A stretch of DNA of 17,075 nucleotides from Bordetella parapertussis (GCA_945863085.1 CAMBCD010000016.1:1-17075); one strand, 5' to 3'; counted from the first letter of the stretch, positions 6,519 through 14,067 are shown. The notes: generated by a model from the letters alone, not told the origin. Program-made: numbers and translations.

Positions 6519-8021
6519 ATGGCAAATACGTACGATGTAATCGTGGTGGGCGGCGGCAACGCCGCGCTTTGTGCCGCCTTGTCGGCGCGCGAGAATGATG
6601 CGAGCGTTCTGTTGCTGGAGCGTGCCCCGGAAGCACAGCGCGGCGGCAACAGTGCGTACACCGGCGGCGGTTTTCGCATGGTGCACCATGGTGCGGATAC
6701 CGTGAGAACGGTCGTGCCGGATCTCTCCGAGGGGGAGATCGCCAATACCGATTTCGGTGAATACACCACCGAGCAGTACCTCGACGATCTGGGCCGCGTC
6801 ACGCAATATTATTGCGACCCGGACCTGGCGGAGATGCTGGTGCTCAACAGTACCGAGACCGTGCAATGGCTGCACGGCAGGGGTGTGCGTTTTGTGCCGC
6901 GCTTCGGGCGTTATGCGTTCAAACACGAAGGCAAGTTCAAGTTCTTCGGCGGCACGGTGGTCGAGGCGGCAGGCGGTGGACGAGGCCTGGTGCAGGCTGA
7001 ATATACGGCCGCTGAAAAACATGGCGTGGATATCCGCTACGGCGCCCAGGCCATCGGCCTGATCTGCGGCAGCGACGGTATTCAGGGTGTACGTGTGCGG
7101 GCGAACGGCGTCGAAGAGGAAATCAGCGCCAAGGCCGTGGTGCTTGCGGCGGGCGGCTTTGAGGCCAATCGCGAATGGCGCGCGCGTTACCTGGGGCCGG
7201 GCTGGGACATGGCCAAGGTGCGCGGCACCCGCTACAACACCGGTGACGGCATACGCATGGCCATCGATATCGGGGCGCAGCCGTACGGGCAGTGGTCAGG
7301 CTGTCACTCTGTTTCCTGGGAACGGTATGCGCCGGATTTCGGCGAACTCGACCGGCCGATCACCGCGAGCCGCAACGGATACCCGTTCAGCATCATGGTG
7401 AATGCCGAGGGCAAACGCTTCGTCGATGAAGGCGCCGACTTCCGCAACTATACGTATGCGAAGTACGGCCGCGTGGTTCTGGAGCAGCCGGGCGGTTACG
7501 CATGGCATGTCTTTGATTCGCAGGTGGACCACCTGCTGCATGACGAGTACCGCTCCAAGGGCACGACCAAAGTCCAGGCGGATACGCTTGAGGAGCTGGT
7601 GGCGAAGATGGAAGACGTCAACCCGCCGCAGTTCCTGAAGACCGTGCGTGAGTTCAACGCGGCGGTGAAACGGGACGCCGCGTTCAACCCCAACATCAAG
7701 GACGGCAAGTGCACGACCGGGCTCGCCATCGAGAAATCGAACTGGGCCAACCCGCTGGAGAAGGCGCCTTTCTCGGCCTATGCCGTGACTTGCGGCATCA
7801 CCTTCACTTTCGGCGGGCTGAAGATCGACACCGCGACCCGCGTGCTCGACATTGCGGACGCGCCGCTGCCGGGCCTGTTCGCCGCCGGTGAGCTGGTCGG
7901 CGGGCTGTTTTATTTCAACTATCCCGGCAGTTCCGGTCTGATGGCGGGCTCGGTGTTCGGGCGCATCGCCGGGCGCGAGGCCGCGGCGCACGCGCGCGGC
8001 GCATTATCGAAAGCGGCCTGA
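6495..8021 (+). CDS. tcuA: FAD-dependent dehydrogenase, tricarballylate dehydrogenase (TcuA)-like
   Basis: The product is about 508 residues in the fumarate reductase/succinate dehydrogenase flavoprotein fold. It has an N-terminal ADP-binding motif DVIVVGGGNAALCAA (14-28), then LLLERAPEAQRGGNSAYTGGG, characteristic of TcuA-like proteins. A central substrate-capping domain includes RFVDEGADFRNYTYAKYG. The C-terminal flavin region is GLFAAGELVGGLFYFNYPGSSGL. TcuA oxidises tricarballylate to cis-aconitate, passing electrons onward, and an aconitase-like enzyme directly upstream would accept such a product. I infer desaturation of a propane-tricarboxylate-like acid. Three in-frame ATGs (6495, 6507, 6519) come from a 12-bp tandem repeat; agga at 6485-6488 favours 6495. 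The true start could be any of the three. The symbol is by family resemblance only. Confidence 0.88.
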   Translation: MGKNMGKNMANTYDVIVVGGGNAALCAALSARENDASVLLLERAPEAQRGGNSAYTGGGFRMVHHGADTVRTVVPDLSEGEIANTDFGEYTTEQYLDDLGRVTQYYCDPDLAEMLVLNSTETVQWLHGRGVRFVPRFGRYAFKHEGKFKFFGGTVVEAAGGGRGLVQAEYTAAEKHGVDIRYGAQAIGLICGSDGIQGVRVRANGVEEEISAKAVVLAAGGFEANREWRARYLGPGWDMAKVRGTRYNTGDGIRMAIDIGAQPYGQWSGCHSVSWERYAPDFGELDRPITASRNGYPFSIMVNAEGKRFVDEGADFRNYTYAKYGRVVLEQPGGYAWHVFDSQVDHLLHDEYRSKGTTKVQADTLEELVAKMEDVNPPQFLKTVREFNAAVKRDAAFNPNIKDGKCTTGLAIEKSNWANPLEKAPFSAYAVTCGITFTFGGLKIDTATRVLDIADAPLPGLFAAGELVGGLFYFNYPGSSGLMAGSVFGRIAGREAAAHARGALSKAA

Positions 8022-8023
8022 AC

Positions 8024-8959
8024 ATGGACACGGTCAAAAAATCCGCGCGTTTGCGCGAACTGATACAGCGCAAGGACAAGGTACTGGTGGTCTTGCATCC
8101 GCCGACGGCGACCCATGCCCGCATCATGGAGCAGGCCGGCTGCGAATGCGGCTTTGTCGGCACCAGCGGTGTCGTTGGCTCCTACACCGGACTGTCGGAT
8201 GTGGGTACGGCGACCATGACCGAATGTGTACAGATCGCGGGATGGATCGCACAAAGCGCGAAATTCCCGGTCATCATGGACGGTGACACCGGGCATGGTG
8301 GCATCATGGCGGTGCGCAGGATGGTGCGGGAATGCATACGCGCCGGCGTGGCCGGCGTGCGGATTGATGACCAGCCGATCGAGGGCAAGCGGCGCACGCA
8401 AAGCGCCGGGGTCGAGGTGGTGCCGGTGGAGCAGGCGATCGCACGTTATCGCGCCGCCGTGGACATGAAGAACGAGATTGATCCGGATTTTGTGATCATG
8501 TCGCAGTGTTATGCGCGGGACGCGGTGAACAGCAGCCTTGAAGACTGCATCCGCCGCCTGCAGCTTTACCGTTCCGAGGCGGGTGTGGACTGGGTGCAAC
8601 TCGAGTCGCCGCATTCGCTGGACGAGATCAGGCAGGCGCGGGCTGCGGTCGAGGGGCCGCTTTCGTTCATGAAGGGCAAACTCCCGCGTTACCTCGGGCT
8701 GGACGAACATCTGGCGCTCGGCGTCAACATCGCCTGGTATCCCGGATTCACGCACGAGGTGATGTGGGCGGCGCTGCATGATTTCATGCAGGATTTCCAG
8801 AGTCGCGGAATTGTGGCGTGGGAGGATTTTCAGGCCAGCCGCAGGAACAACCCCTATCCGCGTCCCGATCCCGGTCCCGATGGTGAGGGCGGCGAAAAGC
8901 AGCGTGAGCTGGAGGAGCGTTACATGGCCGCTGCTGCGTTGAAAAAATACGCGGGTTGA
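8024..8959 (+). CDS. Isocitrate lyase/PEP mutase superfamily enzyme with altered catalytic loop
   Basis: The 311-residue product is a TIM barrel of the PEP mutase/isocitrate lyase family, whose members cleave or form C-C or P-C bonds in 2-hydroxy di- and tricarboxylates. Visible are FVGTSGVVGSYTGLSDVG (44-61, substrate phosphate/carboxylate loop), the metal motif MDGDTGHGG (Asp86, Asp88) and RIDDQ (113-117), where Asp115 replaces the usual Glu of IEDQ. The following loop reads GKRRTQSAG (121-129). Lyases of this family have K-K/R-C-G-H there with a catalytic Cys, and PEP mutases have an N-S motif, so this enzyme fits neither. Position suggests it splits the hydrated product made by the aconitase-like pair. 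It starts two bases after the FAD gene stop. The exact reaction is unknown. Confidence 0.9.
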   Translation: MDTVKKSARLRELIQRKDKVLVVLHPPTATHARIMEQAGCECGFVGTSGVVGSYTGLSDVGTATMTECVQIAGWIAQSAKFPVIMDGDTGHGGIMAVRRMVRECIRAGVAGVRIDDQPIEGKRRTQSAGVEVVPVEQAIARYRAAVDMKNEIDPDFVIMSQCYARDAVNSSLEDCIRRLQLYRSEAGVDWVQLESPHSLDEIRQARAAVEGPLSFMKGKLPRYLGLDEHLALGVNIAWYPGFTHEVMWAALHDFMQDFQSRGIVAWEDFQASRRNNPYPRPDPGPDGEGGEKQRELEERYMAAAALKKYAG

Positions 8960-9021
8960 CCTGCGGTGTTTACGACCGGCGGCGCAGCGGTTTATTCATG
9001 GCCTGATGAGCTGAGGTAATC

Positions 9022-9049
9022 GAGCGTGGCAAATTGAGCATGGCAAATA
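9022..9049 (+). repeat. 14-bp imperfect tandem duplication across the CapA-like start codon
   Basis: gagcgtggcaaatt (9022-9035) is followed directly by gagcatggcaaata (9036-9049), identical at 12 of 14 bases. The first copy has GTG (9026-9028) reading V-A-N then TGA (9035-9037); the second has the real ATG (9040). A gagg Shine-Dalgarno near 9013-9016 is well placed for the GTG but too far from the ATG, so initiation at the gene may depend on re-initiation after the three-codon minicistron. Confidence 0.7.
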
Positions 9050-10152
9050 CGGTGACACTGATGGCCTGCGGCGACGTTGGTCCTATCCACGAGCCGGTCG
9101 ATGCCTATGCTGCGCTGGCAAAACCGGTTCTGGCGGCGGCGGACATCCGGTTTGCGCAGGTCGAGCGTGTTTATTCAGAGCGCGGCGCGTTCCAGGTGCA
9201 TTCCGGCGGTGCACACAGCCGGGTGAAGCCGCATATGGCCTCGGTGTTCTCGGAATGCGGCTTCGATGTGTTGTCCCTCGCCAGCAACCATGCAATGGAT
9301 TGGGGCGAGGATGCCCTGCTCGATACGGTGGCCTTGTTCCGCGGCAAGGGCTTTCAGGTCATCGGTGCGGGCCGCAACCTGAGCGAGGCGCGCGCTCCGG
9401 CCATTATCGAAAAAAACGGTATCAAGACCGCCTTTCTGGCCTATTGCTCGATATTGCAGGCGGGATACGCCGCCGGGCCTGACCGCGCGGGCATCGCCCC
9501 CATGCGCGCCCACACTTATTACGAGCCCTTCGATTACCAGGCCGGTGTGCCGCCGCGGGTGGTTACGGTGCCGTATGCAGAAGATCTTGCCGGCATGGTT
9601 GAAGACATCCGCCGCGCCAGGGGCCTGGCCGACAACGTCGTGGTCTCTCTGCACTGGGGCATCCATTACATCCCGCGCCTGATTGCCGATTATCAGGTGA
9701 CTGTAGCCAATGCGGCATTTGATGCCGGAGCCGGTCTGATACTCGGCCACCACGCGCATACACCCAAGGCGGTGGGCGTGCACCAGGGCAAAGTCTGTTT
9801 CTACAGCCTGTCCAACTTCATCATGTCCTCGACCGCCAAGACTCCGGAGAAGGCGGCGGCATTCGAGAAGCGTTACGGCGTCGTTCTTGATGCGGATTAT
9901 CCGCACCTGTCCTATGGCGCCGACGCCAAACGCAGCCTTATTGCCAAGGCTCATTTGTCCCGCGATGGTGTCAAACGCGTGTCATTCCTTCCGGTGTTGA
10001 TCGACAAGGCGCTGCGTCCGGAAGTGTTGCGCCATGGCGATGATCGTTTTGACGATGCTGTGCGCTTCATGGATTGGGTGTCTGAAGATTTTGCACACCG
10101 TTTCACGGTCGAGGGTGACGAAGTGGTGGTAACCGCGGGTAAAAGCGTGTGA
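9040..10152 (+). CDS. CapA-family (PGA_cap) metallophosphatase-like protein
   Basis: This 370-residue protein belongs to the CapA/PgsA group, a calcineurin-like metallophosphoesterase fold named after a poly-gamma-glutamate capsule protein. Likely metal or active-site residues are Asp12 (MACGDVGP), Asn83-His84 (LASNHAMDWG), His205 (SLHWGIHY) and His237/His238/His240 (LGHHAHTPK). There is no signal peptide or membrane anchor, unlike exported CapA of Gram-positives, so a cytoplasmic hydrolase or ligase-like role is more likely. No CapB or CapC is present. It lies 80 bases after the lyase-family gene and 32 before the second TctC gene, within the catabolic run. Its part in that pathway is unclear; hydrolysis of a phospho-, amide- or ester-linked precursor is a guess. 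The start is complicated by the duplication at 9022-9049. Confidence 0.88.
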   Translation: MANTVTLMACGDVGPIHEPVDAYAALAKPVLAAADIRFAQVERVYSERGAFQVHSGGAHSRVKPHMASVFSECGFDVLSLASNHAMDWGEDALLDTVALFRGKGFQVIGAGRNLSEARAPAIIEKNGIKTAFLAYCSILQAGYAAGPDRAGIAPMRAHTYYEPFDYQAGVPPRVVTVPYAEDLAGMVEDIRRARGLADNVVVSLHWGIHYIPRLIADYQVTVANAAFDAGAGLILGHHAHTPKAVGVHQGKVCFYSLSNFIMSSTAKTPEKAAAFEKRYGVVLDADYPHLSYGADAKRSLIAKAHLSRDGVKRVSFLPVLIDKALRPEVLRHGDDRFDDAVRFMDWVSEDFAHRFTVEGDEVVVTAGKSV

Positions 10153-10184
10153 TGCTGGACTGATAAAACAAGAGGAGGTGTAGC

Positions 10185-11162
10185 ATGAAGGCTCTATTAT
10201 TGATGGTGATTCTGGCCAATGTTGGTATCGCCAACATGGCAGCTGCACAACAAAATCCATCCGGCTACCCATCCAGGCCGGTGCGGATTCTGGTCGGAAC
10301 TCCCGCCGGAAGTGGCAGCGATCTGATGACGCGTGCAGTCGCGCAAAAACTCTCCGAGCGTTTTGGGCATTCTGTCGTCGTCGACAATCGCCCCGGTGCA
10401 ACCGGGGCGATTTCGCTGCAAATTGGTACCCAGGCCGCCCCGGACGGCTACACGCTGGTCGCGCTCAGCGCGCAGAACGTGACGGCGATGCTCCTCGGCA
10501 CGGTGACCACCAACATTTCAAAAGAGCTCACGCCGGTGGGCATGATTCTGTCGCAGCCGTATCTGATGGTGGCAACGCCATCCCTGCCCGCAGCTTCGGT
10601 CAAGGAATTGATTGCTCTGGCCAAGGCGAAGCCACTGGTATACGCCTCAAGTGGCGTCGGCTCGGTTGTGCATCTGGGCATGGAATTATTCAAGTCCATG
10701 GCCGCGATCGAGATGACGCATATCCCTTATAAAGGCAGCGGCCTGTCGATGATCGATGTGATGGGTGGCCGGGTTAATCTTGCAATAACCAATACCCTCA
10801 CGGCGTCACCACTGGTCCGGAGCGGCAAGCTGAAAGCGCTCGCGATCACCAGTCCGCAGCGGGTACAGGCCATGCCCGATGTGCCGACCGTTGCGGAAAC
10901 CGTGCCTGGTTATGATCTGCGCAGCTGGTATGGCCTGCTTGCGCCCAACGGCACCCCGGCGGCCGTCGTGCTGACGCTCAATCGTGAGGTCAGTGCAGTG
11001 GTCAATGCGCCGGAAATGAAGGAACGGCTGGCCGCGGACGGTGCCGAAGCGGCGCCGCCGAATACGCCGGCGCAGTTCCGGGCTTTGATCCTTGCCGAGA
11101 CTCAGCGCTGGGGAAAAATCATCAACAACCTTGGGCTGGGCAAAAAGCCGGAGGTGAAATGA
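10185..11162 (+). CDS. TctC/Bug-family periplasmic carboxylate-binding protein
   Basis: The 325-residue product has a Sec signal peptide (hydrophobic about 3-20, cleavage near AAA-QQ at 21-22). It then shows the Bug hallmarks YPSRPVRILVGTPAGSGSD, APDGYTLV, THIPYKGSG and SWYGLLAPNGTP. It should capture a carboxylate in the periplasm and hand it to a tripartite transporter or report it to a sensor. Its place inside the enzyme operon implies that its ligand is the pathway substrate. A strong ggagg at 10174-10178 lies six bases before ATG 10185. Its stop overlaps the next gene's start as ATGA, indicating coupling. No TctA or TctB partner is in view. It is clearly diverged from the binding protein at 2761-3726, so the two may bind different acids. 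Confidence 0.95.
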   Translation: MKALLLMVILANVGIANMAAAQQNPSGYPSRPVRILVGTPAGSGSDLMTRAVAQKLSERFGHSVVVDNRPGATGAISLQIGTQAAPDGYTLVALSAQNVTAMLLGTVTTNISKELTPVGMILSQPYLMVATPSLPAASVKELIALAKAKPLVYASSGVGSVVHLGMELFKSMAAIEMTHIPYKGSGLSMIDVMGGRVNLAITNTLTASPLVRSGKLKALAITSPQRVQAMPDVPTVAETVPGYDLRSWYGLLAPNGTPAAVVLTLNREVSAVVNAPEMKERLAADGAEAAPPNTPAQFRALILAETQRWGKIINNLGLGKKPEVK

Positions 11163-12616
11163 GCGGAGGCACTGCTGCCGGGAAAAGGGATGCCGCCCGC
11201 AATCCGCCGGGCGTTACCCGCGCCCTTTCCCGGCATGCGGCGACACTGCAATACGAAGCGCTGCCGCCGGAGCTGGTCGATCTCATCAAGCAATGCGTGA
11301 TGGATACCCTGGGCGTCTCCATAGGCGCCAGCACGCTGGCGCCCGAGGCGGCGATCCTCGACGCCTATGTTGCCGACATGGGCGGCAAACCCGAAGCGAC
11401 GATACTCGGTTTCGGCAGCAAGGCGCCCGCGGCATGGGCGACGTTTGTCAACGGCAGCCTGGGCCACATGCTCGATTACGACGACATGGGCGAGAGCGGA
11501 CATCCCGGCATTGTCACGATTCCGGTTGCGTTCGCAGTCGCGGAAAAGATGGGTGGCGTCGATGGCCGTGAACTGATTACGGCCATTGCCGCGGGCATGG
11601 ACATCATGACGCGCATCAGCCGCGCGATCGACGTCCCCGACTGGACCATGGCCGAGGGCTGGTTTGCGACGCAACTGATCGGCTTCGCTGCCGGCGCCGC
11701 GACTGCCGGCAGGCTGCTGAAGCTCGACCCGGAGCAGATGGAGAATGCGCTCGGCATCGGCTTCAACCAGATGAGCGGCACGCGCCAGATGGCCGAAGGC
11801 GCAGCGACACACATGCGTTCGATGCAGGCCGGCTTCTCCGGTCAGGGGGCGGTGCTCGCAGCGGAACTCGCACGGCGCGGCATCATCGGCTCCAAGGACT
11901 TTGTCGAGGGACGTTACGGTTTTTTCAGGACCTACATTCGTGGCTGCGAGCCCGACTGGGACGGGATCGTGGACGGGCTCGGCGTGAAGTTTCCGATCCT
12001 CGAGAAGCACGGCTTCAAGGTGTGGCCGGCATGCGCCTACACACGCACGACAAATACTTCGACACTGGCCATCCGGGAGCAGCATGGCCTCAAGCCCGAG
12101 GACATCGAGTCGATCACCATCGTCGGCGGCACCGGCGGTACTCAGCAACTGTGTGAGCCGCTCGCAGCAAAGCGCCGGCCCAAAGTCAGCATTGATGGAA
12201 AGTTCAGCATCCCCTTCACGACTGCGGTGATGATGGCGAAGGGCAACGTGACGCTGCGCGATTACACCGAGGAGGGGCTTCGCGATCCGGCGGTGCTCGC
12301 CATGGCCGACCGGGTCAGTTACCGGGCGGGCACCGGGCCGGTCACGGGCAAGGGCGGCTCACAGGACGTGTCGAAGACCTCGGTCGAGATCGTCACCCGT
12401 GACGGCCGGCGTTTTGAACACCGGTCGACCAGCGTCCCCGGCGACGCGAAGAACCCGGTTTCCTGGGAGCGCCTCGAGGCAAAGTTCCGCGACTGCGTGT
12501 CGTTTTCCCTGAAACCGGTTGCGGCGCATCACTTGAATTCGGCCGTTGCACTCATACAGGCGCTGGAAGCGGAGCCGGATGCCACCGGGGTGGTTCGCTT
12601 GCTGGCGGGACCTTGA
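11159..12616 (+). CDS. MmgE/PrpD-family protein (2-methylcitrate dehydratase/aconitate-decarboxylase family)
   Basis: At 485 residues this matches the usual size of the MmgE/PrpD family. The N-terminal helical domain includes VMDTLGVSIGAS (48-59) and the family motif LDYDDMGESGHPG (105-117); the His of HPG is at 115 and is implicated in catalysis in relatives. Later stretches VWPACAYTR and KFSIPFTTA are also typical. Characterised members dehydrate 2-methylcitrate (PrpD) or decarboxylate cis-aconitate to itaconate (CAD). In this operon either activity would act on a tricarboxylate intermediate. The start ATG 11159 overlaps the TctC stop (ATGA), with ggagg at 11150-11154. It is the last gene of the plus-strand run; no clear terminator follows. 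Confidence 0.93.
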   Translation: MSGGTAAGKRDAARNPPGVTRALSRHAATLQYEALPPELVDLIKQCVMDTLGVSIGASTLAPEAAILDAYVADMGGKPEATILGFGSKAPAAWATFVNGSLGHMLDYDDMGESGHPGIVTIPVAFAVAEKMGGVDGRELITAIAAGMDIMTRISRAIDVPDWTMAEGWFATQLIGFAAGAATAGRLLKLDPEQMENALGIGFNQMSGTRQMAEGAATHMRSMQAGFSGQGAVLAAELARRGIIGSKDFVEGRYGFFRTYIRGCEPDWDGIVDGLGVKFPILEKHGFKVWPACAYTRTTNTSTLAIREQHGLKPEDIESITIVGGTGGTQQLCEPLAAKRRPKVSIDGKFSIPFTTAVMMAKGNVTLRDYTEEGLRDPAVLAMADRVSYRAGTGPVTGKGGSQDVSKTSVEIVTRDGRRFEHRSTSVPGDAKNPVSWERLEAKFRDCVSFSLKPVAAHHLNSAVALIQALEAEPDATGVVRLLAGP

Positions 12617-12625
12617 ACCGGATAA

Positions 12626-12639
12626 GTTCGCTAGCGAAC
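12626..12639. repeat. Perfect 14-bp palindrome
   Basis: gttcgctagcgaac is its own reverse complement and lies ten bases after the MmgE/PrpD stop. It has no loop and no T-tract, so it is not a typical terminator; it could be a protein-binding site. No second copy was seen. Confidence 0.5.
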
Positions 12640-12816
12640 GGACATTCTGCTCATACACGGCCATTTTCACCACTCCGGCAAGCGCTCGCGATGAGCGCCC
12701 CGCGACGAGGCAAGGCGCATCCTATGATCAGATTCATTGATTCAACGGCAAGACAGGAGCGGCGCTCCCCGGCGACACGGCCTGCAACCGTCGAACTGTT
12801 GATCGAGCAGCTTTTG

Positions 12817-12838
12817 TAGTGCAAAGGTAGTGCAAAGA
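12817..12838 (+). repeat. 11-bp tandem duplication
   Basis: tagtgcaaagg (12817-12827) and tagtgcaaaga (12828-12838) are adjacent and differ only at the last base. Each copy carries a GTG: the first reads V-Q-R and stops at TAG, the second opens the 59-codon frame. The unit is not a multiple of three, so the duplication shifts reading frame. Confidence 0.75.
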
Positions 12839-13009
12839 CTCGGCCGATGGCTCTCGCTTGAAACCCACGGCGATGCGTATATCCTGGTGCGTGAACTGAA
12901 CGAACTCTTTCATCAAGCCAATCGTCAATTGCGCGATATCCAGAATGGCACGAACGAAGCCAGCAAACGCTTCGTGCCCGGCGAGGCGGTTCAGACCTTG
13001 CGGCGCTGA
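12830..13009 (+). CDS. Possible small protein or gene remnant, 59 aa
   Basis: From GTG 12830 a frame of 59 residues runs to TGA at 13007-13009, with a protein-like composition (VQRLGRWLSLETHGDAYILV, then a polar helical RELNELFHQANRQLRDIQ). I do not recognise it. The only candidate ribosome-binding site, aaagg at 12823-12827, is too close to the GTG, and no ATG is in frame. It could be a real small gene, the C-terminal remnant of a larger one, or chance. Confidence 0.25.
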   Translation: MQRLGRWLSLETHGDAYILVRELNELFHQANRQLRDIQNGTNEASKRFVPGEAVQTLRR

Positions 13010-13054
13010 CGCTGCTGATGCATTCGGGTCGGGCGGGGTGGACGCGTCCCGGGT

Positions 13055-14017
13055 CTAACGCTTGGGAATGATCTCGTCGAGCCCCACACCTTCCAGCGCG
13101 CCGAACAGTTCCGCGATTTTTTGCCGGTCGGCGGCGGGCAGCGGCGGCTGCAGGATGGCCTTGATGTTGGGCGCCAGGTGATCGGGATTGCCGGTGCCGA
13201 ACAGCACGACGTTGGCGCCGGGTTCGTGTCGCGCATAGCGGTAGGCGGCTTCGATGATGTCGCGTGCGCCCTGGTCGTGCAGCAGGAAATCCAGCGGATT
13301 TTTCTTTTCCGCGAGCCATTTCGGCAGCTTGCCCGCCGTGGCGAGTTCGGTAATGTCCTGCTGCAGCCGCCCCGGCACGCTGAAAATCGCGCGCACCGCG
13401 AACATCAGCAGCGTGCCGATGTTTTTGGCCTGCGCCGCCGGAAACACCCGCTGCCGCGCATTCTGGTTGAGCATGTGGAAGGCGACCATCTTCACGTCCC
13501 AGCAGTCGTCGCCGAGCGCGCGGGCGAGCATGTCGTGCCGCGGATCGCGTCCGGCGAATTCGGTGATGCCGAGAAAACGGAATTTGCCCTTTTCCTTTTC
13601 GCGCAGCAGCGGCGGGACGATCTCGGCCAGCACGCGGTCGTATTCCTGCGGCAGCACGGTGTGCAGGCAGAACACATCGACATGGTCGGTGCCCAGCGCG
13701 CGCAGCGATCGGTCAAGCCCGGCGAGGATTTCGGCGACGGAGAAAACCGTGCCGTCGATCAATGAGACTTTGTGTTTGGTGGAAATGACGATGGAATCGC
13801 GCGGCCGGCCGTGGATCGCTTCACCGACCGCGGGTTCGGTGCCGTAGTACTGCGCGGTGTCGATGAAGTTGACGCCGAGGTCGAGTGCGCGCTGCACGAT
13901 GCCCACCGCATGGGCCTTGTCGTGGCCGGTGCCCAGCCCGAGTTTGCTGTTGCCGCCGCAGCCGAGGCCGGCGACGCTGACCTTGAGTCCGGTACGGCCG
14001 AGGGTGGTGTATTCCAT
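13055..14017 (-). CDS. Aldo/keto reductase family oxidoreductase
   Basis: The 320-residue TIM-barrel protein opens with MEYTTLGRTGLKVSVAGLGC, typical of AKR proteins. The catalytic tetrad is visible as Asp53 (NFIDTAQYYG), Tyr58, Lys81 (ISTKHK) and His119 (VFCLHTV). It should reduce an aldehyde or ketone, or oxidise the alcohol, using NADPH or NADH; the middle segment (130-260) is divergent, so substrate class is open. The start at 14017 has no visible Shine-Dalgarno (preceding bases gctgccccт on the minus strand carry none), so initiation may be from a very short leader. The AT-rich motif copy C (14031-14060) lies just 14 bases upstream and may be its promoter. Confidence 0.92.
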   Translation of the reverse strand: MEYTTLGRTGLKVSVAGLGCGGNSKLGLGTGHDKAHAVGIVQRALDLGVNFIDTAQYYGTEPAVGEAIHGRPRDSIVISTKHKVSLIDGTVFSVAEILAGLDRSLRALGTDHVDVFCLHTVLPQEYDRVLAEIVPPLLREKEKGKFRFLGITEFAGRDPRHDMLARALGDDCWDVKMVAFHMLNQNARQRVFPAAQAKNIGTLLMFAVRAIFSVPGRLQQDITELATAGKLPKWLAEKKNPLDFLLHDQGARDIIEAAYRYARHEPGANVVLFGTGNPDHLAPNIKAILQPPLPAADRQKIAELFGALEGVGLDEIIPKR

Positions 14018-14030
14018 AGGGGCAGCTTAC

Positions 14031-14060
14031 TAAAAAATATCAATAAAAACAATGTCTTAT
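14031..14060 (-). promoter_or_regulatory. AT-rich shared motif, copy C (candidate promoter/operator)
   Basis: On the minus strand: TATAAGACATTG, then TTTTTATTGATATTTTTTA, sharing 14 exact bases (TTGTTTTTATTGAT) with copy A and the TAAG-CATTGTTTT core with copy B. It is 14 bases from the aldo/keto reductase start. Taking TTGTTT as -35 with a 17-base spacer gives TAAGCT as a weak -10 almost at the start codon. The promoter reading is inference. Confidence 0.45.
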
Positions 14061-14067
14061 AAATATA

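Larger units (their letters stand above)
12617..13054. other. Gene-poor gap between the MmgE/PrpD and aldo/keto reductase genes
   Basis: About 440 bases hold no confident gene. Contents are the palindrome at 12626-12639, a hairpin with arms 12682-12687 and 12693-12698, the 11-bp tandem duplication at 12817-12838, and a possible 59-codon frame at 12830-13009. A second short plus frame from ATG 12724 to the TAG at 12817-12819 reads MIRFIDSTARQERR and then ends. The stretch may be the remains of a lost gene. Confidence 0.4.

Noticed and set aside
7919..8779. 286-residue minus-strand frame
   Set aside because: It is antisense to the isocitrate-lyase-family gene, whose metal motif is evident on the plus strand.
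12651..13319. 222-residue minus-strand frame across the gap
   Set aside because: It overlaps the end of the aldo/keto reductase out of frame and has no good start or motif.
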